A stretch of 64,000 bases of DNA. It comes from Thaumatotibia leucotreta. Lineage: Eukaryota > Arthropoda > Insecta > Lepidoptera > Tortricidae. Where the stretch lies: positions 62,001 to 126,000 of the forward strand of contig JALPQI010000760.1 in assembly GCA_025490895.1 (NCBI GenBank). Direction: 5' to 3'. Both the position numbers and the translations under genes were made by a program. The notes beneath the pieces are model-generated. The model made no database searches. It saw only the letters and a program-made list of their open reading frames with translations, and had not been told where the DNA came from. Shown here piece by piece: positions 52,696 to 62,640 of the stretch; the first letter of the stretch is position 1, and every line of letters begins with the position of its first letter.

Positions 52696-53185
52696 GGTTT
52701 TCTCTATGGTCTACAGTATGAGATTCTTCGAAATAGTATTTGTTTTTAAATGTCGACAACGCACATGTCAAATCCCCGGGCAAAAGTTATAAGTGTCCAT
52801 AGGCTATGACCATTGTTTATCGTCAGGCGAACCGTTTGATGATTAACTACTAAAACTTTTAAAATCGAAAACGAACACATTCTCTGTTTGCAATTAGAAT
52901 AACAGGATCGGGATAGTTGTACAACCCTAACCCTTTTAGGGTTGTCACTATTGACGGTTTTAGGCAAAGTTCGAGCAAATAAGCGTTATAGATATGTCGT
53001 GTGGATTTCAAATGAAACTAGGTCTGACCCTATTTTGTGGTCGCAAAGTTTCACTTTTCTTTACGCATAATTTTAGGGGTTTGACCTAAATCTCATTGAA
53101 TTACATAAATACTAATACTATCCTTGAATCTCATATGGAAATCTTGTTCATCAGCATTATTGGCGGTGAAAATGGAATGTCGAAC
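52696..53185. other. Unassigned DNA
   Basis: 'aaccctaacccttttaggg' (52922) is a small inverted repeat. No family was recognised. Confidence 0.4.
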
Positions 53186-54128
53186 TATTATGTATGTATG
53201 TATGTAAATTCTTTATTGTACACAAAATACAGGCAAAAATACAAATTTTTACAAAGAATTTGACAGGTACAAAGGCGAACTTATCCCTGTAAGGGATCTC
53301 TTCCAGTTAACCTTTGAGCAAAGGAGTCGTCTATATGAAGCAAAAGATAGGCAAACATACCGTGTACAGTGGAGAATATATTTGAGTAATACCAAAAACT
53401 TAACTGTTATTATACCAACTAACATAAACTCATCCAATACACATATAATTAAAATATTAAATACATATACGTACATATACTACACATCAATAAATATAAT
53501 ACTCAACCAATTCACAAAATGTCGGAGATCCACAATTTTTTCAGACTGTTCTTGAGTGACGCCACAGACTGGGACTGTCTGAGGGACAATGGAAGCCCAT
53601 TCCACAATTTCACAGCACGCACCAAAAAAGATCTAGAGTAAGTACGCGACTTATTACACGGCAAAGCAAGAGTTAGGTTAGCACTCGAACGCAAGCGGTG
53701 ATTACTACCGTCAGCTAAATAAACAAATCCTTCGGAAAGGTAAGGGGGCGAAGAAGGATTGAAAAGGACGTTAAAAAGTAAGGACAGGATATGCACGTCT
53801 CTGCGACGACGGATCGGAAGCCATCCGAGCTGAGAACGAAACTGAGAAACGTGGTCATATTTTCGCAAGCCAAAAATATATCTGATGCACACATTTTGCA
53901 GACGCTCGAGCTTACCCAGAAGCTCCTCCCTCAGATCCAGAAAAGCAATATCTCCATAATCCAGAAGAGGAAGCAAGAGCGACTGCGCAAGGGTTATTTT
54001 AGTTTGATATGGGAGAAAATTTTGTAGGCGTCTCAAAGAATGAAGTGATGCAAACACCTTTCGGCTAATGTCCGCTACATGGGGTGTCCAGGAGAGCGTC
54101 TGGTCCATGATGATACCTAAATGCCTGT
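53186..54128 (-). mobile_element. LINE (Jockey/CR1-like), 5'-truncated
   Basis: Minus strand. On the plus strand the (TATG)n tail is at 53189-53206, an 'ctttattgt' poly(A)-signal inverse follows, a ~300 bp 3' UTR, then the ORF below. Confidence 0.85.
53512..54108 (-). CDS. LINE polymerase C-terminal part (198 aa, partial)
   Basis: The open frame on the minus strand begins inside the polymerase just after the catalytic domain ('LGIIMDQTLSWTPHV' when read a few codons further upstream), then 'LAQSLLLPLLDYGDIAF', 'CIRYIFGLRKYDHVS', 'GWLPIRRRRDVHILSLLF' and 'RAVKLWNGLPLSLRQS'. This order (LDYGD..., LGWLPI..RR, WN.LP..LR) is the standard C-terminal region of Jockey/CR1/I-type LINEs. All catalytic motifs lie upstream and are lost to truncation. 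The frame is intact to its stop. It is a different family from the Jockey-like copy at 3.4-4.2 kb and from the LINE at 62.6 kb. Confidence 0.85.
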   Translation of the reverse strand: MDQTLSWTPHVADISRKVFASLHSLRRLQNFLPYQTKITLAQSLLLPLLDYGDIAFLDLREELLGKLERLQNVCIRYIFGLRKYDHVSQFRSQLGWLPIRRRRDVHILSLLFNVLFNPSSPPYLSEGFVYLADGSNHRLRSSANLTLALPCNKSRTYSRSFLVRAVKLWNGLPLSLRQSQSVASLKNSLKKLWISDIL

Positions 54129-54539
54129 ACTATTATGCCTGTACTCATTAGCTTCCACTCCCAGTCTTCAAAGTATTTTTTTTATTGTACATACTTGCTT
54201 TTTTGCTTCGAGGCTACGTGGTTGTCAAATATCAAAAAGAATTTGGAAGCCGCAGCACTTCAAAATATGAGAACCCAGAACAGAAACGTCTGGCGCACCC
54301 GATCAGGGAGACCCGACCCCAAGTAGATGAGACCAGGGAAAGACGAAAAAAAACTTGCTTTGTCGATATTCGTGAAAAATTAATTTCATTTGCTGTCTCC
54401 TAGTCAGAATACAATACTGAATACGTCCGTTAATGAAACACCACTATTTTTGTTACAATATCATTATCGACCTCTTCTTTTCTTTTCAGGCGAGGCCTAC
54501 ATCCCTGTACAATATGTACATACATCCGTATAGGCCTCA
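54129..54539. other. Unassigned DNA, possible LINE crumb
   Basis: 54225-54327 in one frame reads 'NMRTQNRNVWRTRSGRPDPK', reminiscent of LINE C-terminal 'DRxxWR' sequences. Too short to assign. Confidence 0.35.
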
Positions 54540-54608
54540 CCTAAGAATTTCGACGCTGGGCAAGCGGGTTGACGACCGCAGTTGTGCGTCTACTATAATA
54601 ACGCTGCT
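54540..54608 (-). mobile_element. SINE-1 middle fragment
   Basis: 'acgctgggcaagcgggttga' to 'ctatccatcatcac', directly before a fuller copy in the same orientation. Confidence 0.7.
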
Positions 54609-54611
54609 ATC

Positions 54612-54890
54612 CATCATCACATCAGATCACATCATCAGCCTATGATAGTCCACTGCTGGACGTAGGCCTCTCCTATTAACTATGCGTATATTAGGAGGTA
54701 AATGCCCATAATCGCCACGCTGGGCGATCGCAGTGATGTGTCCACTATGATGACGCTGCTGCCCATCATCAATCGTTATCAAGAATGGCCAGTGATACTT
54801 CAATCCCTTAGTCGACTCTTACGACACCCGTAGGAGGAGTTGGGGTGGTGACAAATGTATTATTCTTGCCGTCACCACATGGCCAACATC
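54612..54890 (-). mobile_element. SINE-1, near full length
   Basis: Tail 'catcatcagcctatgatagt', body and head ('gccgtcaccacatggcc') are present. It lacks about 10 bp in 'gcgtat[agacgc]attagg' and about 16 bp after 'cgctgggc'. Confidence 0.9.
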
Positions 54891-56107
54891 AATTTTCAAT
54901 CAATGAACAGTTAGTGAAACTTTAATCCTTATTCTGCTCTTACGACACTCACGGAAAATATTCTTACTGCTATAACCTTTTAACGGGCAAGACTAAAAAA
55001 AATCGTGGGTTCAAGCCTCAACGCCATTATAAAGTACGAAAAATTCTGAACAAGAAAAAATACAAAAAGATACTGCTATAGGGTGGTCGTTTTTGAGACC
55101 GGTGCCCTATAAAGGGATAAACGGCCGTGTTTTTAAATCATGTATGTACCATTTAAATAATTTGCCTAACCAGCATAAGCTAGCAAATATGCCCATAACA
55201 TTGTTCAATTCAAACAAATTGAACATCCCATTTATATTTTCCACGAAAGCTAATCTTTCCTCTAGGGATCTTACGCATATTTGAAAAGGTATTTTTAAAC
55301 TTTTTTCCGGTAGGTTACGACTTCCCAGAAATGCTCATAATGTACAACTTTCAGCGAAATTAACTGAAACGTGAGCGTTGAAAAATTAAACAAGAAACGG
55401 AAAAGAAACTGGGACATTTTGTTCAGGTTCTCAACTTTCAGTACAAATGTACTTATTCTATTTAATGCATAATAAAGCGAATGAGTCAACTTTCTGAAAG
55501 TTTTGATGGAGTTTGGTTTTTCTAGCAAGCTTTTATTTTTACTGTACAATCATCCGTAGAAGAGCCAAATAATTGTTAGATAATATCTGAGCAACTGTTT
55601 TATTTTTGGTAGTTGCATCCAAAAGTATGGTATACCGCTTTTCTTGTCGGCTTTATTCTATGTATGGTAAGCTGAAAAGTCACAGATCACATTTTTTGCT
55701 GACTGTACTACCATTAATTAAAATCTCCGAATAAAACTTAAAGTCTGCAGCCTTTTTATGACTCAATATTTAGTAGTATCCAATATCTGAAAAATTAAAC
55801 ATAATTGGTCAATCGAAAATCCAAGACATAATCGCAATTTTATATATGAAAATAACAATGCATAAACAACAATGTATAATGAACTAAGGGCTGATATTTC
55901 CGCAAATAAATGTATACTGTTATGTGTTAATAAACACAAAACAAGGCATGTGGAAATAACCTTTTATTTCACGTTATTAAGGTGTCCCATGAGCATAGAA
56001 ATGAAAACATCTTTACGTATATTACGAGTATATTCAAGTATAGCAACTTTTCCGTAGAATGTGACATCTCCTTTTCAAATGATAGGGTATATTACTTTAT
56101 TATCATA
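54891..56107. other. Unassigned AT-rich DNA
   Basis: Short frames at 55093, 55295 and 55872 show no domain. No inverted ends were found. Confidence 0.4.
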
Positions 56108-56230
56108 ATCATCAGCCTATATTCATCCACTGATGAACTATACGTAACGTATAGATAGACGCATTAGGAGGTAAATGCCCATAATTGCTACGCTGGGCAA
56201 GCGGATTGGCGATCGCAGTAGTGTGTCCAC

Positions 56231-56286
<56 letters not shown>

Positions 56287-56372
56287 TATGACGCTGCTCG
56301 ACTCTTACGACGCCCGCGGGAAGAGTTGGGGTGGTGACAAATGTAGTCTTGCTGCCGTCACCACAGGGCTAA
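56108..56372 (-). mobile_element. SINE-1 copy with T54 insertion and deletion
   Basis: The tail is degraded ('catcagcctatattcatcca') and the head intact ('gtcaccacagggcta'). The stretch between 'gacgctgct' and 'cgactcttacgacgcccgcg' (about 60 bp in other copies) is deleted. Confidence 0.85.
56231..56284. repeat. Poly(T) tract, 54 nt
   Basis: An uninterrupted T run placed between 'gtgtccacta' and 'attatgacgctg' of SINE-1, where other copies read 'gtgtccactatgatgacgc'. Confidence 0.95.
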
Positions 56373-57755
56373 TATTACTTTATTATACAATTAATTATAG
56401 TTGTTTTTAAATATGTTTTGGAGATCATTGTTTATATTAGGTAGCAAGGGAGTAATTTATATATTATATGCTCAATGGAGAGAATTTTCTAGGTGACCGA
56501 AAGAAAGTGAACGACAATGACATATCAGCATAGTGGTCCCATTGCTAATAATATTGAACAACCGTTTTTAGGGAAACCTTCGATAGCTTAAAGAGCTTTA
56601 CAAAGAAGAATATATTGATAAATAAACAGCTGATTTTAAAAACAAAAATACAATAATAGTTAATGATAATGATAGCTTATTCTATGAACACCAAATATAT
56701 AAAAATAAAAGCATATCATCAGAGTCAGGCCTGTTTTCACAATTTTATGAGCATTGCATTATTTGGAAATAAAATCAGATGTAAGAGAAAAGACAGGAAA
56801 CACAAAATAATTTGTACACTGATAATTACAAATCTGTGAAACCACGCTAAGAATTTGCATCTTTCACTTTTTATATTGTTTGATTATATGGTATTCGTTC
56901 AATTCTAGTTACAGCTCATCAGTTTACAAAATTTAAGAGCATTCTGTTCAATTTATGAAAGAATGTTTGTGACTGAATGTATTTCTGATAAAACTACTAA
57001 AGCGACAAAAAATAATTGGACACACAACGCCGCCCTGTGGAACTCCAGAACCAATATCATAAGAAGCTATTTTATTTCAGAGAGCCTTAAGGTTGAAAAA
57101 TACACAATACTATGTACAGGATTAAACGCGACCCACAGCAATAAAACCAATCACATTTAAGCCTCAATAAAAACGGAGCACGGCGTTAACACAACAAATA
57201 AATAGACCCCCAAATCCATACTAAAGTCACATAAGGAAAAAAATATCTTCCTTTCATTAGGCAGAATATACCTGGAGGGTGTTAAGGGGGTCTTTAATTC
57301 CCATTGTGCCTTTAACAGTGTCTTTTGACGGTCTGGTTAAGAGCGAGTCCAAAAATAGAGAAATACAGGCTTCGAAACTAAAGCCCTATCTAAGAATAAT
57401 GCACTTACAAAATTTTGGATTACAGGGGTTTTTTTTGTACCGAGTGACGCTTAAACTTTTCCGAGATCTGAATAAAGTATTGTCGTAGGCACAACGAAAT
57501 CTAGCTCAATAAAATGTTCTGTGTCAAAAACACTCTAGTTTTTTTTTTATTATATTAAAAAAATAATGAAAAAGAGAGAATATTAAAGAAAGTTCGTTAG
57601 TCTGCCTTGATTAAAAGCATAATTACAGTTTGGTTACTTATAGTCTTACTGGTTGTAACATTGTTAAAATAATTTCGTTATTATGAACACAACTACGATT
57701 CTACCTATAATGTAGGCATTATCCTGGGTTGGTAAAATTCAGAAAAGAATTATCG
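56373..57755. other. Unassigned AT-rich DNA
   Basis: Two small frames (56963-57160, 57279-57488) have ordinary amino-acid content but no motif or start context I trust. No repeats were recognised. Confidence 0.4.
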
Positions 57756-57900
57756 CCTTATTTATTTATTTAAACTTTATTTCACAGTAAAAAAATACAG
57801 ATACAACAGGCGGACTTAATGCCATAAGGCATTCTCTACCAGTCAACCTACAGGCCAAACAGATAAACATTAATGGTGCGGGATGTGAAGAGTTCCTACA
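57756..57900 (-). mobile_element. LINE 3'-end fragment
   Basis: 'ttatttatttaaactttatt' and 'aatgccataaggcattctct' are the inverse of the LINE tail at 42180 and 45289. No ORF is attached. Confidence 0.75.
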
Positions 57901-57957
57901 TAAATACACTAACAAAATATGAGCACTTGCTAATAATAATATAGTATCAATAGATAT

Positions 57958-58009
57958 GAAGTGTTTGAAGACGAAAGTCTTTAATCAGTGTGTGTTGCCA
58001 GTGATGACA
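57958..58009 (+). mobile_element. RTE-A internal fragment (52 bp)
   Basis: 'tgtttgaagacgaaagtctt' and 'cagtgtgtgttgccagtgat' match 1431-1480 of the first RTE-A (CLKTNVFNQCVLPVMT). It abuts the 3' end of RTE-B and is inverted relative to the RTE-A at 61.2 kb. Confidence 0.85.
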
Positions 58010-58039
58010 TGACTTACTTGACTTAATGTCCTATGTCCC

Positions 58040-58984
58040 CTAGATGGGGCAGAGGGCGTCCACAGTGTGTCGCCATCCCGAACGGTCTTGAGCTTCGCGC
58101 TTTACTTCGCTCCAGGTCATCCCTATCGCCTTCGCTTCTGCAGTGATCGTCCGCCGCCAGGTCTGCTTGGGGCGGCCACGTTTTCGCTTTCCTTGGGGAT
58201 TCCAGTCTAGGGCTTGCCTCGGTATATGATCGGGGTCCCTTCGGAGCGTATGGCCAATCCAGTTCCATTTGCGGCGTTTGATCTGCTGGTCGATCGGAGT
58301 CTCACCACAGCGTTCCCATAGATCTGTGTTGGAGATTTTCTCGGGCCAGAACACGCCGAGAATGCGGCGAAGACAGCGGTTGATAAAGACCTGTAGCCGG
58401 TGCGAGATGTCTTTAGTGACCTTCCACGTCTCACATCCGTACAGCAACACGGATTTCACGTTGGACCGGAATATCTTGAGCTTAACTCTCCGAGTCAGTT
58501 TCCGCGATTGCCATACAGGACGGAGCTGTGCGAAGGTTGCTCTCCCTTTAGCGATCCTTGAAGCGATGTCCTCTTCGGTCCCTCCAGTTTCCGACACTAC
58601 ACTACCGAGGTACGTAAATTTGTGGACTGTCTCCACGCCCTCTGTGCCAATGAGCAACGGTACCGAGCTGGTTGCTCCGCACCTCATGTCTTGGGTCTTC
58701 CTGGTGTTGATTTTAAGTCCCGTCTCCAAGGCCTCTCGCCGTAGGTCGTCCATTTTGGCTTGCATGTCGGCACGTCTGAGGCTCAATAGGCATAGGTCAT
58801 CGGCATAGTCTAAGTCTTCCAGCACGTTGGACAGCCCCCACTCTATGCCGCGGCGCTTACTGTTGGTCTTGACCATGATGCCATCGAGAACGACAAGGAA
58901 GAGGAGAGGGGAAAGAAGACACCCCTGGCGTACACCCGCATGAACAGGTATGTCCTCCGAGATGAGACCGTCGTGAGTTACAGT
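58040..58984 (-). pseudogene. RTE-B reverse transcriptase, second part (after frameshift)
   Basis: A 314-codon open frame continuing the polymerase: 'THDGLISEDIPVHAGVRQGC', 'LEDLDYADDLCLLSLRR' (catalytic YADD), 'GCETWKVTKDISHRLQVF' and the C terminus 'RRDPDHIPRQALDWNPQG', 'GRPKQTWRRTI', 'QDRSGWRHTVDALCPI'. It joins the main ORF through a one-base frame change near 58985, where the upstream frame reads 'YRNYSCRL' and stops. All residues expected in palm motif C and the thumb are intact. The break sits between RT motifs A and B, so neither half alone would be active. Confidence 0.9.
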
Positions 58985-61014
58985 CTACAGGAGTAGTTCC
59001 TGTAGATGGCCTTAATCATGTTTGTAATCTTCTCGGGGACTCCAATTTCACGTAGCCGATCCCAGATACAGTTCCATCTCAAAGTGTCGAAGGCTTTTTC
59101 GAAATCCACAAAGGTCAGGTACATTTCCCTCTGCCATTCTGATGCCTGTTCGAGGATTATGCGCAAGGTGTTAATCTGGTCCGTACACGATCGATTGGGC
59201 CGGAAACCAGCCTGTTCTTTGCGGAGAAGAGGTTCTACGGCCCGCGAAAGTCTGTCCAAGATTATCCTGCAGAGCACCTTAGAAGGAATCGAGAGCAAAG
59301 TGATACCTCTCCAATTGCCACATTGACTGAGGTCTCCCTTCTTGGGTACAGTGATCAGAAGGCCATTGCTCCAGTCACCAGGCAACTCTTCGGCTGACCA
59401 GATGTTCCTCAGGAGAGGCGTCAGCGCGTTTGCAGCGGAAGGGATGTCGGCTTTCAGCATTTCCGCTGTGATAAGGTCTACTCCTGGGGCTTTTCCATTC
59501 TTCAGCGATCGGATGGCCTTTACTACCTCGTCAGCTGTAGGGGGAGACACATCTATGTCCAGGTTTTGTGCAGGCAAGCTGGCAGCACTTGCAAGCGTAA
59601 CGGGGTCGTTCGGGACTTGGAAGATCTCCTCAAAGTGCTCCCGCCAGCGTTGAAGCTGTCCCTCCGATGTCACAATAAACTGACCTGTTTTGTCCTTCAA
59701 AGGCTTCTTCTTCCTCTGGTTCCTATTACCGGCCAAGGTCTTCGTCGCCTTGTACATCTCCCTGAGATTACCGGAGTTGGCGGCGCGCTGGGCGCAGTCT
59801 GCAATCTCTTCAGCCCATACTCGACGGTCATGACGGGTACTTCGGTAGATTTTTCTACGGACTTGTCTGTATTGGCGCCTCAGATCTGTGCGCATTGCCT
59901 CGTCACTAGTTGCCAGAAGTTGAAGATGTAGCTCGCGCCTTTCTTCGATCAGGTGCCAGGTATTTTGTGACATCCAGTCTTCGCGTGTGTGTGTTTTGTG
60001 TCCAAGGACAACGGAGCTGGTCTCTGTATAGGCCATTTTGATGTGGTTCCACTCCGCGTCGACAGAAGTGGTTGGGTCCGCATCGAGAACGGAGAAGCGG
60101 TTTCGCAGTTCGAGCCTAAAGGCGTCTCTTACATCTGGGTCCTGCAGCTTGTTGACCTCAAAACGTTTGCCCATCTTGGTAGTCGCGCTGGCAGCTCGGG
60201 CTACTGCTACTTTTAGCCGCACCTCTGCGACGACTAGGTGGTGGTCACTGTCGATATCCGCGCCACGACGGTTGCGAACGTCGAGCAGTGATGATCGCCA
60301 TTTGGAGCTGATGGCAAGATGGTCAATCTGGTTCTTGGTGACTCCATCGGGTGAGTTCCATGTGTATTTATGGTGGTCTCCGTGAATAAATAATGTGCCT
60401 CCGATGGTAAGGTCGTTGTCCTGACAGAATTCCAAAAATCTCTCCCCGTTCTCGTTCCGGACTCCCAGCCCGTTTTTGCCCATGTGTCTTTGACAACCGT
60501 CGTTGTCTGTGCCAACCTTGGCATTTAGGTCTCCCATGACGATGACTATGTCCTGCTTGCGGGTGTTCTTCAAAGTCAGGTTGAGTGCACTGTAGAAATC
60601 GTCCTTGTCTTCCTCTGATGCCAGGTTTGTGGGCGCGTAGCACTGAACGACGGTTATCTTACGGGCTTTGCTGTTAAATCGGGCTGTAACTATTCTATCT
60701 GAGATGGGTTTCCAGTCCAGCAGGCTCTTCTTCGCAGCATCAGAAAGGAGGAATCCTACGCCGTTCTCACGTACGCCCTCTTCATCTTCCTTCCCGGAGT
60801 AAAGAAAAGTGAGGCCCCTGGACGTTCTCAGTTCTCCGAATCCATTTCTGCGCACTTCGCTAAGACCGAGTATCTGCAGTTTGTATCGGAGCATTTCTGC
60901 TTCTGCTTGGGCTAGTCGGCTATCTTCGCTCAGTGTTCGCACATTCCAGCAAGCAATTCGTGTCCGTATTTTCATGCCAAAGGTCGTCGTAGTTTGATCG
61001 GTCCGGTTTTGCAC
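58978..61014 (-). CDS. RTE-B endonuclease and N-terminal reverse transcriptase (678 aa)
   Basis: The N-terminal APE-type endonuclease has N24 in 'CWNVRTL', E53 in 'LGLSEVRRNG', then 'CYAPTN', 'MGDLNAKVG', 'NQIDHLAI' and 'DSDHHLVVAEV' (His near 258). These residues nick target DNA for reverse transcription. After a linker rich in arginine the RT begins ('GKAPGVDLITAEMLK', 'VPKKGDLSQCGNWRGITLL', 'GFRPNRSCTDQI') and reaches motif A, 'LTFVDFEKAFDTLRW'. The frame ends at TAA 58978-58980, where it should continue into the 58040-58984 frame. RTE/BovB polyproteins are usually 900-1000 residues, which fits the sum. Start ATG 61014 is the first methionine, 14 residues before a second at 'GMKIRTRIACW'. 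Clade assignment (RTE, BovB side) is from overall resemblance. Confidence 0.9.
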   Translation of the reverse strand: MQNRTDQTTTTFGMKIRTRIACWNVRTLSEDSRLAQAEAEMLRYKLQILGLSEVRRNGFGELRTSRGLTFLYSGKEDEEGVRENGVGFLLSDAAKKSLLDWKPISDRIVTARFNSKARKITVVQCYAPTNLASEEDKDDFYSALNLTLKNTRKQDIVIVMGDLNAKVGTDNDGCQRHMGKNGLGVRNENGERFLEFCQDNDLTIGGTLFIHGDHHKYTWNSPDGVTKNQIDHLAISSKWRSSLLDVRNRRGADIDSDHHLVVAEVRLKVAVARAASATTKMGKRFEVNKLQDPDVRDAFRLELRNRFSVLDADPTTSVDAEWNHIKMAYTETSSVVLGHKTHTREDWMSQNTWHLIEERRELHLQLLATSDEAMRTDLRRQYRQVRRKIYRSTRHDRRVWAEEIADCAQRAANSGNLREMYKATKTLAGNRNQRKKKPLKDKTGQFIVTSEGQLQRWREHFEEIFQVPNDPVTLASAASLPAQNLDIDVSPPTADEVVKAIRSLKNGKAPGVDLITAEMLKADIPSAANALTPLLRNIWSAEELPGDWSNGLLITVPKKGDLSQCGNWRGITLLSIPSKVLCRIILDRLSRAVEPLLRKEQAGFRPNRSCTDQINTLRIILEQASEWQREMYLTFVDFEKAFDTLRWNCIWDRLREIGVPEKITNMIKAIYRNYSCRL

Positions 61015-61224
61015 TGTTTCAGTTTCTTTAATCGTTGGATTTCGGGTAAGCGAAGGATTAGTCCACTATACCCTAGCCCAATGGTGGGGCTGCCACCTCG
61101 AAGCCTTTGGGCATGCTCGGTTTTGTTTCGGGTATCCTCCCTAGTGAGTTGGTTCTGTTTTGAGGCGCAGAAGATTCGCCTTTCGCCCTGCGATGTGATG
61201 CGTCCCATAAGTCCCATAGTGAAT

Positions 61225-61818
61225 GAGTCCCATAGTGAACGACCACGTTTCAGATCCGTAAGTAATCACTGGCAACACACACTGGTCGAAGACTTTCGAC
61301 TTGAGACACTGCGGTATATTGGACGAGAAGATATTGCGTAGTCTCCCGAACGCCGCCCAACCCAGTCTGATTCGACGATTGATCTTCTCGAAGTTGGACT
61401 TACCCAGCTGGACTGTTTGTCCCAGGTATACATATTCGTCAACAACTTCGAGTATAGAGTTTCTAACTTTCACTGGTGTTGGTATCACATGGACGTTCGA
61501 CATGATCTTCGTTTTGTCCATGTTCATCTTAAGACCAACATCTTCAGAGACTCTACTGAGATCATCGAGCATGGTCTCAGCCATGACCACTATATCGTCG
61601 GCAAACCGAAGGTGTGTGATGTACTCGCCATTGATGTTAATGCCAAATTACCTCCAGTCCAGAACCTTGAAAACATCTTCCAGTGCAGCGGTGAACAATT
61701 TAGGAGAGATAACATCTCCTTGTCTTACTCCTCGCTGCAATGGAATCGGTTTCGAGCTCCGGTCCTGGAGGCGAACTGACATATTGGCATTTTCGTACAG
61801 GCACTTCAACACTTCGGG
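61225..61818 (-). pseudogene. RTE-A reverse transcriptase fragment
   Basis: The minus-strand frame from about 61815 reads 'KCLYENANMSVRLQDRSS', 'GVRQGD', then a stop (TAA at 61648-61650 on the minus strand, where Trp is expected after 'LDWR'). It continues 'FGININGEYITHLRFADDIV' (catalytic FADD intact) and 'GLKMNMDKTKIMSN' to 'SETWSFTMGLI', where RTE-B interrupts. The 5' end is truncated at the codon corresponding to residue 1 of the 906-kb-scale frame at 906 in the first copy. Compared with that copy this one keeps the catalytic aspartates but has its own stop. Confidence 0.88.
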
Positions 61819-62440
61819 TGCGTATCATAATGAATACGCACTTTTAGTATAATTACAGTTTACAAACGTTCATAACGTATACTAACGTTAGGTATAATGT
61901 ATTAAACATCTATTTCCAAATAGTATAATACAAAAACAATATAACGTTAATAATATCGTCACCCTAGTTCACAAACGTACTAATTACACTTTTACTAATT
62001 TTACAGGAGAGCATTTTTAATGTTTGCACTTGTATATCTTTTTAATAGTAGCAGATATTTTTATAATTATAAATATATAATTTGAAATGATTTATTAAGA
62101 TTCTATATTTAAGAAAAGAAAATACATATTAGTAAGTTTTCATGCTCAAATCTGAGGGTTAAGTAGTTCACCCCCCCAGTTAGTACGATTGTGCACTACC
62201 AGATTATGAAATAAATGCAGTTAGTACATGCATTACCTATTTATGATACATGTTTCGACTAAGAAAAAACAAAATAACACCAGATTTGCTAAAAAGTTTT
62301 ATTAGTATCAACATGTACTTGTACTCGTACTATAAAAACAGCTCAGTATAAACAAAAATTTTAGTCTCAAACTTCAAAATCCCAAACAGTTAACTGAATA
62401 ATTATAATCTTAAAATTCAAAACATTAAGGCATCATCATC
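61819..62440. other. Unassigned AT-rich DNA
   Basis: No inverted ends or frames were seen. AT content is high up to the abrupt GC-rich repeats that follow. Confidence 0.45.
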
Positions 62441-62628
62441 ATGCGGCCCTCCGGCTGTTAGAGTAACAGCGTGAGTGGATCGCGTAGGGCGAGCCATCGG
62501 GCCTGCGGCCCTCCAGCTGATAGAGTGACAGCGAGAGTGGATCGCGTAGGGTGAGCCATCGGGCCTGCGGCCCTCCAGCTGTTAGAGTGACAGCGTGAGT
62601 GGATCGCGTATTTAGCCTCGGAGTCCAG
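62441..62628 (+). repeat. 62-63 bp tandem repeat, three units
   Basis: Units start at 62442, 62505 and 62567 with 'gcggccctccagctg', then 'tagagtgacagcg', 'gagtggatcgcgta' and 'gagccatcgggcct'; the last unit ends early at 'atcgcgta'. GC-rich against AT-rich surroundings. Units differ at only a few sites. Confidence 0.92.
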
Positions 62629-62640
62629 CAGTTCACTTAA

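Larger units (their letters stand above)
58010..61224 (-). mobile_element. RTE-B LINE (BovB-like), almost complete
   Basis: 3.2-kb minus-strand non-LTR element with endonuclease, reverse transcriptase and the C-terminal region in order. The 3' end carries 'aagtcaagtaagtcatgtca' instead of poly(A). About 200 bp of 5' sequence lies upstream of the ORF, up to where RTE-A resumes at 61225. The coding body is interrupted by one frameshift only. Confidence 0.9.

Noticed and set aside
59006..60997. Several plus-strand open frames of 60-180 codons over RTE-B
   Set aside because: Shadows of the minus-strand endonuclease/RT frame; no domain and arginine/serine-rich composition typical of antisense reading.
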